The notes under the pieces are model-generated. The model did no database searches and was not told the origin of the DNA. It was given only the letters and a program-made list of their open reading frames with translations. Position numbers and translations under genes: made by a program. 34,753 bases of DNA, taken from a virus. Where the stretch lies: IMG/VR virus record IMGVR_UViG_3300042887_000887, positions 1 through 34,753 of that record; one strand, given 5' to 3'. Positions within the stretch are counted from its first letter, which is position 1, and the number at the start of each line of letters is the position of its first letter. Shown one piece after another: positions 7,333-14,866 of this stretch.

Positions 7333-7626
7333 TTAAGCAGCCATTGAAACGCCGATAGCGTTACGATAAAGAGTCTTGCGAGCGCGACCAACTTGACCGC
7401 GATCAAAATACTTCTCGAACTGCTCGCTCGGAGTACCAAGACGATAGGCGATGGTCGACTCGCCACGGCTGTTGGTTACACGGTTGGTGTAAACAGCAAC
7501 GCCGTTGTTGCGGAGACGATACACGAGATCAGCGACATTCTCGACCTTGAAAAGCGAGCGAGCCTGACGCGTGGTCACAGTGTTACCATCAGCAAGGTAG
7601 TTGTACATAGAATAAATAGCAGACAT
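7333..7626 (-). CDS. Small helix-turn-helix protein (HTH_39-like), putative regulator
   Basis: ATG 7624-7626 is preceded by AAAGGTGATAAT, a good ribosome-binding site, so the product is 97 residues beginning MSAIYSMYNYL. Residues about 10-55 (GNTVTTRQARSLFKVENVADLVYRLRNNGVAVYTNRVTN) form a compact helix-turn-helix with a beta wing. This resembles a small family common in aquatic phages in which the protein ends shortly after a YRLGTPS motif, as here. The basic C-terminus (RGQVGRARKTLYRN) could add DNA contacts. The gene is alone between its own promoter (7697-7725) and terminator (7266-7300), and its leader holds a perfect 9-bp inverted repeat. It may therefore be an abundantly made early DNA-binding protein that controls its own transcript. 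Its target is unknown. Confidence 0.8.
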   Translation of the reverse strand: MSAIYSMYNYLADGNTVTTRQARSLFKVENVADLVYRLRNNGVAVYTNRVTNSRGESTIAYRLGTPSEQFEKYFDRGQVGRARKTLYRNAIGVSMAA

Positions 7627-7658
7627 ATTATCACCTTTACAAAACACCCCTTCACAAG

Positions 7659-7690
7659 ATGTTGTAGCGTCGGGGCTTTCACTACAACAT
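7659..7690 (-). promoter_or_regulatory. 5' leader stem-loop / possible operator
   Basis: ATGTTGTAG and CTACAACAT form a perfect 9-bp inverted repeat around a 14-nt loop. It begins about 7 nt after the -10 box, so the transcript would start at or beside the stem. The loop contains GCCCC, and GGGGT follows the stem about 10 nt later (7650-7646), allowing a pseudoknot. It may protect the RNA 5' end, serve as an operator for the HTH protein, or act as a leader switch. Confidence 0.6.
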
Positions 7691-7696
7691 ACACCT

Positions 7697-7725
7697 ATTA
7701 TAACCTAACAAGTGTACAAAGTAAA
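7697..7725 (-). promoter_or_regulatory. Strong sigma-70-type promoter of the HTH gene
   Basis: On the minus strand the -35 TTTACT (7725-7720), an exact 17-bp spacer and a perfect -10 TATAAT (7702-7697) precede a 71-nt leader. It sits in the gap to the left of the gene that ends at 7737. This is one of the best promoters in the window and is expected to be used early by host RNA polymerase. Confidence 0.8.
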
Positions 7726-7736
7726 ATAATTACATC

Positions 7737-8204
7737 TTACCAACTAGACTGATAGTAAAAATTCCAATCCTTCTCAGAAAGCAAAAGTGTATCGTTGACA
7801 ATTTCAACAGTCAACTCAAGGTCGCTGAAATACCAATCATCATACTCAGTGCCTCCAAAAAAGAACCCACTGGTCGACGGCAAGAGTTCTGCAGCAAGAG
7901 AACGATTCGCCAAGACCTGTTCGCAGAGATTCTTCAACTCCTCAAGTTTTTCTCTGCTGACATAATATTCTTTGCAATCATCTTCGCCTTCTTGCACTTC
8001 TTGCACAAACCAACCATGGATTGCATTTGCCTTTCGCCAATAGCCAACGCTAGCAGTAATCTCTTTAATAGGATGACCGTTTTCCTGTGTCAGATAAACA
8101 GCCAACTCGGGAAAGAGATTCATCATCTCTCTCTTCTTTGCGAGGTCGGCTTCGTTGTAATCCGAAAGATACCGCTTCGCGTACAAATACATATCAAGAC
8201 CCAT
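7737..8204 (-). CDS. Conserved phage protein of unknown function (MGLDMYLYAKRY family)
   Basis: The 155-residue protein has a pattern I recognise from many phage and bacterial hypotheticals: start MGLDMYLYAKRYL, middle VGYWRKANAIHGWFVQEVQEGEDDC, then LPSTSGFFFGGTEYDDWYFSDLELTVEIV. The family has no established function that I know. No transmembrane segment, signal peptide or nucleotide-binding motif is visible. It is soluble, acidic and rich in aromatic residues. It follows the 57-residue gene by 2 nt and is the last gene of the run with the AAA+ ATPase, so it may be co-expressed with it. Confidence 0.85.
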   Translation of the reverse strand: MGLDMYLYAKRYLSDYNEADLAKKREMMNLFPELAVYLTQENGHPIKEITASVGYWRKANAIHGWFVQEVQEGEDDCKEYYVSREKLEELKNLCEQVLANRSLAAELLPSTSGFFFGGTEYDDWYFSDLELTVEIVNDTLLLSEKDWNFYYQSSW

Positions 8205-8206
8205 AA

Positions 8207-8380
8207 TTATTGCTTGTGCCTCTCAGCAAAAGTTTCCATCCAATTTATCACAAGATCTTTAGCCTCATTCCTGCTGACACCAAAAGCATCAGAGACATAC
8301 GGCGCAGCACCAAACATATTGATTGCACCAGACTCACGAAGTCTATCCAAGAACACATTCACCTTTTCTTGCAGTTCCAT
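8207..8380 (-). CDS. Small hypothetical protein, helical
   Basis: ATG 8378-8380 has a strong ribosome-binding site, AAGGAG 7 nt upstream, overlapping the end of the ATPase gene. The start gives 57 residues beginning MELQEKVNVFL; a longer in-frame reading to 8482 lies inside the ATPase and is rejected. The product is mostly helical and ends SRNEAKDLVINWMETFAERHKQ. SDAFGVSRNEAKDLV could be a small helix-turn-helix, but it is too short to be sure. Its position between the ATPase and the MGLDMYLY-type gene suggests co-translation. Confidence 0.7.
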   Translation of the reverse strand: MELQEKVNVFLDRLRESGAINMFGAAPYVSDAFGVSRNEAKDLVINWMETFAERHKQ

Positions 8381-8384
8381 TACT

Positions 8385-9728
8385 TCACTCCTTCGCCGCA
8401 ACAATGATGCTAAGAGTATCAAGAACTCGTGCCCTGATGGCTTCCTCTGTGAGACCCTGCTTATAGAACTCATGAATCTCATCTACTGAGAATTCCACAG
8501 ACTCACCCTTGTATGAGAATCGTTCGGACAAAGTCAATTGGTTTTTCTCAATCGTTATATCATTCCAATTCACAACAGCAGGAGCAGGAGCAGGAGTTGC
8601 TTCCACGTCAACCTTCGTGTACAGATCCAAGAACGCATTCTTGGTATCACCATCGAATCGATTCAAGCACATCTCAATTGCCTTCAGACGATTATTGAAG
8701 ATAGAGAATGCTTTGGTGATATGCACAAGACGACGAGTCGAGATGACCTCATCAACCGCACCATCAGAGAAACTCTTGCGAATAACTTCAGCCCACGTGA
8801 TAAGACGATCAATGAACGTCTTATCTGTAATACCAAGAACAGCGAAATTCTTCTCAAGAATCTTGCGCTCGGTGCTGGCTGGCGGATACTCTTGCTCAAC
8901 AGTGATCGCGAAACGTTCCAGGAATGCTTCGTTGAGTAAATTGGTCCCGATGAATCGACCATCGTCGCTGCCCTTGCCCTTCGTGTTTGCAGTTGCAATC
9001 ACGTTGAATCCAGCAGCAGGATGGACAACTTCGCCAGTCTTTTTGTCAAAGTATGGCTTGCCTTCAAGAATCGGCTGCAAGCACAGAATGTCTTCCGTGC
9101 CGAGATCGCACTCGTCAAGAAGCAGCACAGCACCACGACGCATCGCAGTGATCACTGGTCCTTCACGACGCACAGTATTGCCATCGACCAACTCATAGGA
9201 ACCAATCAGATCAGACTCATCGGTGCGCTTCGTGATATTGACGCGGATCAACTCACGCTTCAACGCAGCGCAAACCTGCTCAATCATCATCGTCTTGCCG
9301 TTACCAGAAAGACCAGTGACATAGATGGGATAGAAGATGCGAGACTTAATGATGTCGCGCAAGTCATTATAGAAGCCAAACGGAACATATGTCTCGTTGT
9401 GCTCGGGAACAAATGATTCAGTTACATTTGTCGCACGACGAGAAGCAATATTTACAACTTGCGCAACCATCGCGGCAGCGGCAACAGGCTCAGATTGAAC
9501 CTGCTTCGGAGCAGTGGGAGTGACGCGACCAACATGCTTCGGAACGATGCTGAATTGACCGCGACCAACTTTGCGCTCTTTAGTGATGAAATACGGAAAA
9601 GGAATTTTCTTGAGTTTCACGTATGCGTGAAGTTCCTTTGCCGAAATTACATCTTTGTCGAAATGAGCAGTCATATTTTCAAGAAGAGTGCTCTTATCGG
9701 ACAAATTTGAATATGTAGACTTTTTCAT
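8385..9728 (-). CDS. AAA+ ATPase, CobS/MoxR-type
   Basis: From ATG 9726-9728 (an in-frame GTG at 9743 is the alternative) the protein has 447 residues. Numbered from that ATG: residues 1-70 form a basic N-terminal domain; a Pro/Ala/Val linker follows to about 95; then the AAA+ core. Motifs are Walker A GLSGNGKT (139-146), Walker B VLLLDE (201-206), sensor-1 VIATANT (243-249) with the CobS-like continuation KGKGSDDGRFIGTNLLNEAFLERF, which includes a candidate arginine finger (Arg272). A C-terminal domain of about 80 residues (340s to end) may bind a partner. CobS-like ATPases are widespread in aquatic T4-like phages, but there is no sign of cobalamin synthesis here. As in MoxR systems it is encoded near a VWA protein (10261-12534), so an ATP-driven remodelling pair is likely. 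Substrate unknown. Confidence 0.85.
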   Translation of the reverse strand: MKKSTYSNLSDKSTLLENMTAHFDKDVISAKELHAYVKLKKIPFPYFITKERKVGRGQFSIVPKHVGRVTPTAPKQVQSEPVAAAAMVAQVVNIASRRATNVTESFVPEHNETYVPFGFYNDLRDIIKSRIFYPIYVTGLSGNGKTMMIEQVCAALKRELIRVNITKRTDESDLIGSYELVDGNTVRREGPVITAMRRGAVLLLDECDLGTEDILCLQPILEGKPYFDKKTGEVVHPAAGFNVIATANTKGKGSDDGRFIGTNLLNEAFLERFAITVEQEYPPASTERKILEKNFAVLGITDKTFIDRLITWAEVIRKSFSDGAVDEVISTRRLVHITKAFSIFNNRLKAIEMCLNRFDGDTKNAFLDLYTKVDVEATPAPAPAVVNWNDITIEKNQLTLSERFSYKGESVEFSVDEIHEFYKQGLTEEAIRARVLDTLSIIVAAKE

Positions 9729-9749
9729 ATCAAAATCACTCACTGTAAA

Positions 9750-9959
9750 TTATTTAAGAACAAAACCCATATCATCAACAACACGATGAGGCGCAGCGGC
9801 AGTTACATAGCCTTCATCACCATCATCACACCGAACATAGATAACGTTCAAGTCGCCTTTTTCAAGTTTGAACGTGTCAAATTCCAACACACGCGCATTA
9901 CAGGCGGGAGTACCCAAAGACTCGCACGCTTCAACTTTTATGGAGTCATTTATTTTCAT
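9750..9959 (-). CDS. Small hypothetical protein
   Basis: The 69-residue protein begins MKINDSIKVEACESLGTPACN and is mostly beta in character (RVLEFDTFKLEKGDLNVIYVRCDDGDEGYVTAA), like a small barrel. I do not recognise the family. It starts one base after the stop of the preceding gene and ends 21 nt before the ATPase ATG, inside the VWA-ATPase block. Three cysteines are present but not in a zinc-ribbon spacing. Coding is supported by tight packing and codon use like its neighbours. Confidence 0.65.
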   Translation of the reverse strand: MKINDSIKVEACESLGTPACNARVLEFDTFKLEKGDLNVIYVRCDDGDEGYVTAAAPHRVVDDMGFVLK

Positions 9960-9960
9960 A

Positions 9961-10197
9961 TTACCAACCTTTCACCCAAGTAAGATTAGAAGGACCATCA
10001 CGACTAGGTTCAAGTTCAGGATACAAACGTTCATATTCAGCCATGTACGATTTACACAGTTCATACATAACTTCAGCCGAGATTTTATCATTATCAGACA
10101 AGTTCAATTCAGCGCGATTAGACACAGAATTAAAATCACGAACGATTATTTCAAGACGATTATAAGTTTCAGGAATAAAAGAGTTTTCACATTTCAT
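9961..10197 (-). CDS. Small hypothetical protein
   Basis: ATG 10195-10197 gives 78 residues beginning MKCENSFIPETYNRLE; a longer GTG start at 10221 would run back into the intergenic cassette. The product looks helical, with DNDKISAEVMYELCKSYMAEYERLYPEL in the middle and SRDGPSNLTWVKGW at the end. I do not recognise it. Its start lies in a 73-bp sequence that also occurs, diverged, at the start of the VWA gene, so the two genes may share a promoter type. Confidence 0.65.
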   Translation of the reverse strand: MKCENSFIPETYNRLEIIVRDFNSVSNRAELNLSDNDKISAEVMYELCKSYMAEYERLYPELEPSRDGPSNLTWVKGW

Positions 10198-10265
10198 AAG
10201 ACTATTATCGCTTAAAAACACAGGGAAAACAATAGAAAAAACCCTAATAGAATCAATAACTTACG
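10193..10265 (-). repeat. Intergenic cassette copy 1 (partner of 12530-12604)
   Basis: This 73-bp sequence begins ttcataagactatt and ends agaatcaataacttacg on the plus strand. Both ends are identical to those of the 75-bp sequence at 12530-12604, while the middle has diverged. It spans the end of the VWA gene, the gap and the start of the next gene. Minus-strand TTGTTT, an 18-bp spacer and GATAAT may act as a promoter; no convincing terminator stem is seen in this copy. Confidence 0.8.
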
Positions 10266-12534
10266 CCACCGCCAGTTCTTCGGCGAGTTTCGTGAGGAGG
10301 AGACGATTGCTCTTCTTGCTACCGACGTTCTTGGAGAACTCACGAGCCATCTTGTTCTTATTCATATCGCTGGTGATCGCAAGTTTGTCGTCAACGATGT
10401 TACTGTTCGGAAGAGCAACATAGAAATACTTGTCATAACCAAGACGATCAACAACAAAGTAATTGTGCTCGCGGAAAGTTTTCTTGGCAACATCTTGCTC
10501 AATAGCAGATTTGTCACTAACAAGATACTTCACATCACGCTGAATGGATTTTTTGTTACCAACATAGAAACCGATATGTTTGCAGCCAGTAATGTCAGCA
10601 ACCAACTGAGTGATTGCAGGTTGCATCGTATGGTAATTTGACAACTTGATTTTCTTTTTGGTCTTTTTGTCGATAAAATACACAACTGACTTGCGACGAT
10701 CGTCATAGAAACCAGAGTCGCTGCTCATCAGAGGATACGAAAGATTGCTGCCACCATCACCGTCAGTCAGATAGACAACGTTGCAAACATCCAACTGATG
10801 CTTATTCTGGAAAGCAGTAATGATTCCGCGAGAAGCAAGCAGAGTTTCGAGAAAAGGAGTGCTGTTCAAACCAAAGCCAGAAGTGTCCCAATCATATCGC
10901 CAGCCACCATGATCGTTTTCCTTGCAAGTGTAGTCATATGCACGACCATACTCATTCGCAACAACGCACATTGCATTGAACGCGCGACGATACTGGACAG
11001 GCGACAACGAAGAACCAATCAGATGCTTGAGATGAAACCAACTGCTGCTCATCGTCATGTCAACAGCACGATTAGACACGAAACGATCTTTGTTCACCAT
11101 CTCGCGCAACTTCTTGTTACCGTAAGCATCGTCGCTGAAGCCATAAACTTCAAACGGGACTTTGGCAAGTTTGCAGAAAGAAGCAAGCACAAGCATCTGA
11201 TCGATCGTGTTGCGAAGAATATCGCCCATCGAACCAGACATATCAACGAACATGATAAATCCATGGTTCTTGCCTTTCGGCACGACAGTGATCTTTTTGA
11301 ACAGATCGTTGCTGAATTTATACTTGTGCAGCACGTTCATGTTCAATTCGCCAGTGCGAGCAGTCTGTGTTCGAGCATACTCACTGGCTTTCTTGCGCAT
11401 CTCAAATTCTTTCAGGATATGCATGATGACTTTTTTGTTGTTCGTGTTGAACTTGCGAACACACTTCTGAACAACAGTGTCGTATGCAATACCGTGACGA
11501 CCATAGTTGCGATTCGGATCAGCAACTTGCTCGCGGAAGAATCGTTCAAGATCAGTCACAACTTCTGTGTTCGGAAGAATGATGTTCTCAAGAACAGCAT
11601 CAGGCAACTCATACATGAAGATTTTGCCAGTCTCGTTGACCAATTCCTGCTCGCGCTGGCGGAAATTGCGATCAGTTACAGACTGCGGTTCACCATCATC
11701 TTCTTGCTCTTCTTGATCTCCGCCACCAGAACTGTACTGATTTTCGTCAGTATCTTCATCATCAGACTCAGTTTGATCCTGCGAATCTTCAGCATCACTG
11801 CCGTCTGATTCTTCATCTAGGTCAGAGTCATCGTTACCATCGATGTCGTCTTCATAATCAGAATCATCGTCAGCATCATCGTACTCACCAGAATCTTGTT
11901 GATCCTGTTGACGCTCTTCTTGCATCTGTTCTTGAAGGTCTTGTTTATTTTGAATCTTGTCTTGCTCATTTTGTTTGGTGTAGTCGTACACACGTCGAGC
12001 AATGTCAACAACTTGACCCCAAGTTTCAGCAGCCTCAACTTCGCGAACGATGTCGCGTTCAAAGTCATTGAATTCAACAACGACATGCGAACCCATCTTG
12101 AATCGCAAGTTGATACGATCAACCAAAGTCAACTTGCTGAGGTCTCGCAGTTTCTTGATACCGAAGAAGTCACGCTCATATAATGACGCATATGCTCGAG
12201 CGAAAGACTTTGATAGCCCAGGAAACTTGCGTTTGATCAACTTTTCAATGCGCGCATCTTCGATAACATTCAAGAAGTCCTTGAACTTTTTATCTGTTTC
12301 GGTGACTTCATTGTGCCAACCTTGCGCTGGCGTGTTAAGAGCATGACCCACCTCATGACCTGTAAGCAAGTCATATAAGTCGCCGTCCATGTCCTTCCAT
12401 ACAGGAAGAACCATCGTGCGATTCTTGAGGTCGAAATATGCCGTCTTGACGTTTTGGTGTGAGACGGTGATGTTCTCGCTCGCCAAGAGTTTGGCAAGGA
12501 GCGATTTAGAATTTTGTAAATTAACGTGATTCAT
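10261..12534 (-). CDS. CobT-like protein: zinc-metallopeptidase motif plus von Willebrand A (VWA) domain
   Basis: The 757-residue protein has four parts. Residues 1-150 include HEVGHAL (60-66) and, downstream, NVIEDARIE (89-97), the pair of motifs of a gluzincin-type zinc peptidase with a Glu third ligand. Residues about 190-285 are a disordered, highly acidic linker of Asp, Glu, Ser and Gln. Residues about 290-410 are helical and basic. A VWA domain starts at HGFIMFVDMSGSMGD (424-438) with a complete MIDAS DxSxS (Asp431, Ser433, Ser435). Its length and layout resemble CobT-like VWA proteins that work with a CobS/MoxR-type AAA+ ATPase, and such an ATPase lies three genes on. Neither the peptidase activity nor any cobalt chelation role is shown. 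The gene has its own terminator-promoter region upstream and is bracketed by repeat cassettes. Confidence 0.85.
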   Translation of the reverse strand: MNHVNLQNSKSLLAKLLASENITVSHQNVKTAYFDLKNRTMVLPVWKDMDGDLYDLLTGHEVGHALNTPAQGWHNEVTETDKKFKDFLNVIEDARIEKLIKRKFPGLSKSFARAYASLYERDFFGIKKLRDLSKLTLVDRINLRFKMGSHVVVEFNDFERDIVREVEAAETWGQVVDIARRVYDYTKQNEQDKIQNKQDLQEQMQEERQQDQQDSGEYDDADDDSDYEDDIDGNDDSDLDEESDGSDAEDSQDQTESDDEDTDENQYSSGGGDQEEQEDDGEPQSVTDRNFRQREQELVNETGKIFMYELPDAVLENIILPNTEVVTDLERFFREQVADPNRNYGRHGIAYDTVVQKCVRKFNTNNKKVIMHILKEFEMRKKASEYARTQTARTGELNMNVLHKYKFSNDLFKKITVVPKGKNHGFIMFVDMSGSMGDILRNTIDQMLVLASFCKLAKVPFEVYGFSDDAYGNKKLREMVNKDRFVSNRAVDMTMSSSWFHLKHLIGSSLSPVQYRRAFNAMCVVANEYGRAYDYTCKENDHGGWRYDWDTSGFGLNSTPFLETLLASRGIITAFQNKHQLDVCNVVYLTDGDGGSNLSYPLMSSDSGFYDDRRKSVVYFIDKKTKKKIKLSNYHTMQPAITQLVADITGCKHIGFYVGNKKSIQRDVKYLVSDKSAIEQDVAKKTFREHNYFVVDRLGYDKYFYVALPNSNIVDDKLAITSDMNKNKMAREFSKNVGSKKSNRLLLTKLAEELAVA

Positions 12535-12540
12535 AAGACT

Positions 12541-12570
12541 ATTCTACCTTATAACATCACGAAAAAGCAA
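12541..12570 (-). promoter_or_regulatory. Possible promoter or ribosome-binding element of the VWA gene
   Basis: On the minus strand TTGCTT (12570-12565), an 18-bp spacer and TAGAAT (12546-12541) resemble the operon promoter at 7225-7253. Its start site would fall at the ATG, giving a leaderless transcript. The same bases contain TAAGG 12 nt before the ATG, which can pair with 16S rRNA, so part of this may be a ribosome-binding site instead. Confidence 0.4.
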
Positions 12571-12586
12571 GGGGTAAAACCCCCTT
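12562..12586 (-). terminator. Rho-independent terminator after peptide deformylase
   Basis: On the minus strand AAGGGG and CCCCTT form a 6-bp stem around a 6-nt loop and are followed by GCTTTTT. It lies directly after the deformylase stop and should end the gp47-gp46-deformylase transcript. Confidence 0.75.
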
Positions 12587-12591
12587 AAGAA

Positions 12592-13152
12592 TCAATAACT
12601 TACGACATCCCCCATTTTCTTGAGGTTCTTTTTCACTTTCTGCTTGGCTATATCTAGGGCAGCAGGACCAACCAAGGATGTGAATTTTACACCATTCAGG
12701 TGATCTAACTCATGTTGAAAGATGCGCGCAGTCAATCCATCAAACATGACATCTTTTGTGTTGCCATTCATTTCAGTGTATCGTACTTTAATTTTAAATG
12801 GTCGTTTTACTTTTAAATACAATCCAGGAAAACTCAAACAACCTTCGTGTACTGTTTCTTCACCTTCCGTTTCTAAGATCTCAGGATTGAAGCAAGCAAA
12901 GGCGACGTTTTGTGCACCCATAACAAAAACGCGATAAGGTAAACCAACCTGATTCGCCGCCAAACCAATACCTCGATTCTGTACCATAGTTTCAATTAAC
13001 GACACTGCCAAGTATCGTGGTGGTACTGGTGGGTTGTTGAAATCAAATGGTTCAGTTTTTTGAGCAAGAACATCAGAGTATGAATCTACAAAGTTGTAAA
13101 TTTCATATTCATACATTTGACCATCGACGAATTTAATTTTCTTATCAGACAT
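12592..13152 (-). CDS. def: Peptide deformylase
   Basis: ATG 13150-13152 with GAGGA upstream gives 186 residues (MSDKKIKFV); a longer reading to 13197 overlaps gp46 and is rejected. All three deformylase motifs are present: GIGLAANQ (motif 1), EGCLS (motif 2, with the metal-binding Cys) and QHELDH (motif 3, HExDH). The enzyme removes the formyl group from nascent protein N-termini in the cytoplasm and binds Fe or Zn. Phage versions, common in aquatic myoviruses, usually lack the C-terminal helix of host enzymes; here about 25 residues follow HELDH-NGVKFTSLVG, ending in a short basic tail. It may speed maturation of phage or host proteins during infection. The gene follows gp46 by 10 nt and ends at a terminator. 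Confidence 0.95.
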   Translation of the reverse strand: MSDKKIKFVDGQMYEYEIYNFVDSYSDVLAQKTEPFDFNNPPVPPRYLAVSLIETMVQNRGIGLAANQVGLPYRVFVMGAQNVAFACFNPEILETEGEETVHEGCLSFPGLYLKVKRPFKIKVRYTEMNGNTKDVMFDGLTARIFQHELDHLNGVKFTSLVGPAALDIAKQKVKKNLKKMGDVVSY

Positions 13153-13162
13153 AATTTTATCC

Positions 13163-14866
13163 TCAAGCAAGAACAGAGAAGCCCTTGCGCTTTTCAAATT
13201 TCAAGATATTCTTAAACTTATCGTGTAAACTATCTTTGTGCGATATAACAAAGATATTTGTATTATCTGGTAACGTATTTAAAATCTGCAGTAATGACTC
13301 TGTACCGTTTGCGTCCAAACTTGAATCGAACACTTCGTCTAGCAATAAGATATTTGTGTTGATACTGTTCTTCATTTTAGCGATTGCACGCCAAGTAAAG
13401 AGCAAGGACAAGTCGATCTTCTGCTTCTCACCTTCAGAGAAGTTTTCATAACTAAAATCATCTCGGTGACGCGACTTGATACTTTCTTTAAATTCTTCAT
13501 CAATCTCAAAATTAACAAAGAAGTTCATAGAAGCCAGATACTTGTTTACCAACTTGTTGATGATAGGAAGGTATTGTTTTACAATCTTCGCCTTGATACC
13601 GCTATCCTTCAACAAGAAAGCGGCAACTTCGATATATTTCTTACGATCAATCAAAACGCCTTTGTCAGCTTGCAGCTTCGTTAGTGCATCATATAGTTCT
13701 TGAGAGATATTCATCATATCGTCACTCAAGACCTTCTTGTTCTTTAGATCTTCTATTTCTTTTTCAAGTTTCTTAACATACTTTTTAATTTGTGTATGAG
13801 ACGCATTAATCCTTGTAATCTCTGACTGATGCGCAAGAATGTTCTTGTTGATGGTTTCAATGTTATTGATTCTCTGTAAAACGGCATCTTGTTGTTCCTT
13901 GAGTTTAGTCATGCCGTCTTGAAGATCAATCATTTTTGTGTTGTACTGGCTGATCTTTTCTTCTTTATTATTGATCTGTTGATCGCAAGTAGGGCATGTA
14001 TCGTTATTATTAAAGAAGTCGATATCTTTTTGTAACTTGGTTATGTTGTTATCAATCTTGGCTTCGAACTGAGAAAGTTTCTTGTTCTTATCTTTTACAG
14101 TTTTTTCGTCAGCGACTGTGTTAAGTAATGCGTCGACGTGCTTCTGAATCAATTCAGAATCTTTTTCAAGTTTCTCTAATTGATCTTGATTCTCTTTCAA
14201 CTCTTGTTCTTTCAGTTCAATTTGATCTTGATTGTTCTTTTTCGCTTCTTCGATATACTTCTTTTGCATATCAATTTGCGCAACGGTCGATTCAATATCG
14301 GCTTTGAGTTTAACTGCGCTTGTCTTCAATGTGTTGTTTCTTTCTTTTACGATTTGATTCATCGCAGAGAAAATTTGAATATCGAGCAAGTCTTCGATAA
14401 TTGCGCGACGATCGGCAGCCGATAACTGCATGAACGGAACAAACGATGAACTACCCAGAATGACAATCTGAGTGAACGCTTTATAGTTAAATTTCAGAAT
14501 GTGCTTTTCGAGGAAGTCTTGATAATCTTTAGACTTTGCGTCTTGATCTAGTAACTCACCATCACAATAGATTTCAAAGATGTTTGGTTTCAGACCACGA
14601 ATAATCTTATAGTCTTTCGAGTAGCATTTGAATTCAACTTCGACAACGCAGTCGCGACCGTTGACTGAGTTGATAATCTGTGGTTTGTTAATGTTGCGGA
14701 ATGGTTTACCAAATAACGCAAACGTGATGGCGTCAAGAATAGTGGATTTACCTGCACCGTTCTCGCCAATGATTAGAGTTTGCTCTTCTTTCTGTAAAGA
14801 AATTTCGGTAAAGATATTACCAGCAGAAAGAAAGTTTTTATAACGAATCAGTTTAAATGTTGTCAT
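13163..14866 (-). CDS. 46: Recombination endonuclease subunit gp46 (SbcC/Rad50-like)
   Basis: The 567-residue SMC-like ATPase has Walker A GENGAGKST (34-42), a long coiled coil (about 170-400), and a zinc hook CPTC near residue 290 at the coil apex. The ABC signature FSEGEKQKIDLSLLF and Walker B NILLLDEVFDSSLD lie near the C-terminus. It pairs with gp47 to resect DNA ends for recombination-dependent replication and to help degrade host DNA. The ATG overlaps the gp47 stop by 4 nt (ATGA), so the two subunits are translationally coupled. Length is close to T4 gp46 (560). Confidence 0.97.
   Translation of the reverse strand: MTTFKLIRYKNFLSAGNIFTEISLQKEEQTLIIGENGAGKSTILDAITFALFGKPFRNINKPQIINSVNGRDCVVEVEFKCYSKDYKIIRGLKPNIFEIYCDGELLDQDAKSKDYQDFLEKHILKFNYKAFTQIVILGSSSFVPFMQLSAADRRAIIEDLLDIQIFSAMNQIVKERNNTLKTSAVKLKADIESTVAQIDMQKKYIEEAKKNNQDQIELKEQELKENQDQLEKLEKDSELIQKHVDALLNTVADEKTVKDKNKKLSQFEAKIDNNITKLQKDIDFFNNNDTCPTCDQQINNKEEKISQYNTKMIDLQDGMTKLKEQQDAVLQRINNIETINKNILAHQSEITRINASHTQIKKYVKKLEKEIEDLKNKKVLSDDMMNISQELYDALTKLQADKGVLIDRKKYIEVAAFLLKDSGIKAKIVKQYLPIINKLVNKYLASMNFFVNFEIDEEFKESIKSRHRDDFSYENFSEGEKQKIDLSLLFTWRAIAKMKNSINTNILLLDEVFDSSLDANGTESLLQILNTLPDNTNIFVISHKDSLHDKFKNILKFEKRKGFSVLA

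Larger units (their letters stand above)
12530..12604 (-). repeat. Intergenic cassette copy 2 (partner of 10193-10265), terminator plus promoter
   Basis: This 75-bp sequence spans the end of the deformylase gene and the start of the VWA gene. It shares its first 14 and last 17 bases with the copy at 10193-10265, in the same orientation. It contains the terminator at 12562-12586 and a promoter-like element at 12541-12570. The layout matches the mobile promoter/stem-loop cassettes (PeSL) described in T4-type phages. Confidence 0.8.

Noticed and set aside
7646-7690. A known riboswitch class (SAM-II/SAM-V or preQ1-like pseudoknot) in the HTH leader
   Set aside because: I could not match conserved core bases of any class that I know, and the downstream gene is not a metabolic gene. 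Retained only as an unnamed structure.
8509-9198. Plus-strand open frame (229 codons) opposite the AAA+ ATPase
   Set aside because: Antisense shadow of the ATPase; low-complexity Ser/Arg-rich product with no motif. All supported genes here are on the minus strand.
10222-10260. Terminator after the VWA gene
   Set aside because: Only a 4-bp AGGG/CCCT pairing with a long T-rich loop is possible, too weak to call, unlike the matching cassette at 12562-12586.
10798-11808. Long plus-strand open frame (336 codons) opposite the VWA gene
   Set aside because: It is antisense to a clearly coding gene with intact HEVGH and VWA motifs. The product has no recognisable domain and there is no ribosome-binding site or plus-strand neighbour.
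8385-12534. Cobalamin (CobS/CobT) cobalt chelatase function
   Set aside because: The proteins resemble CobS and CobT in domains, but no CobN or any other cobalamin gene is present, and MoxR-VWA pairs serve many unrelated roles.
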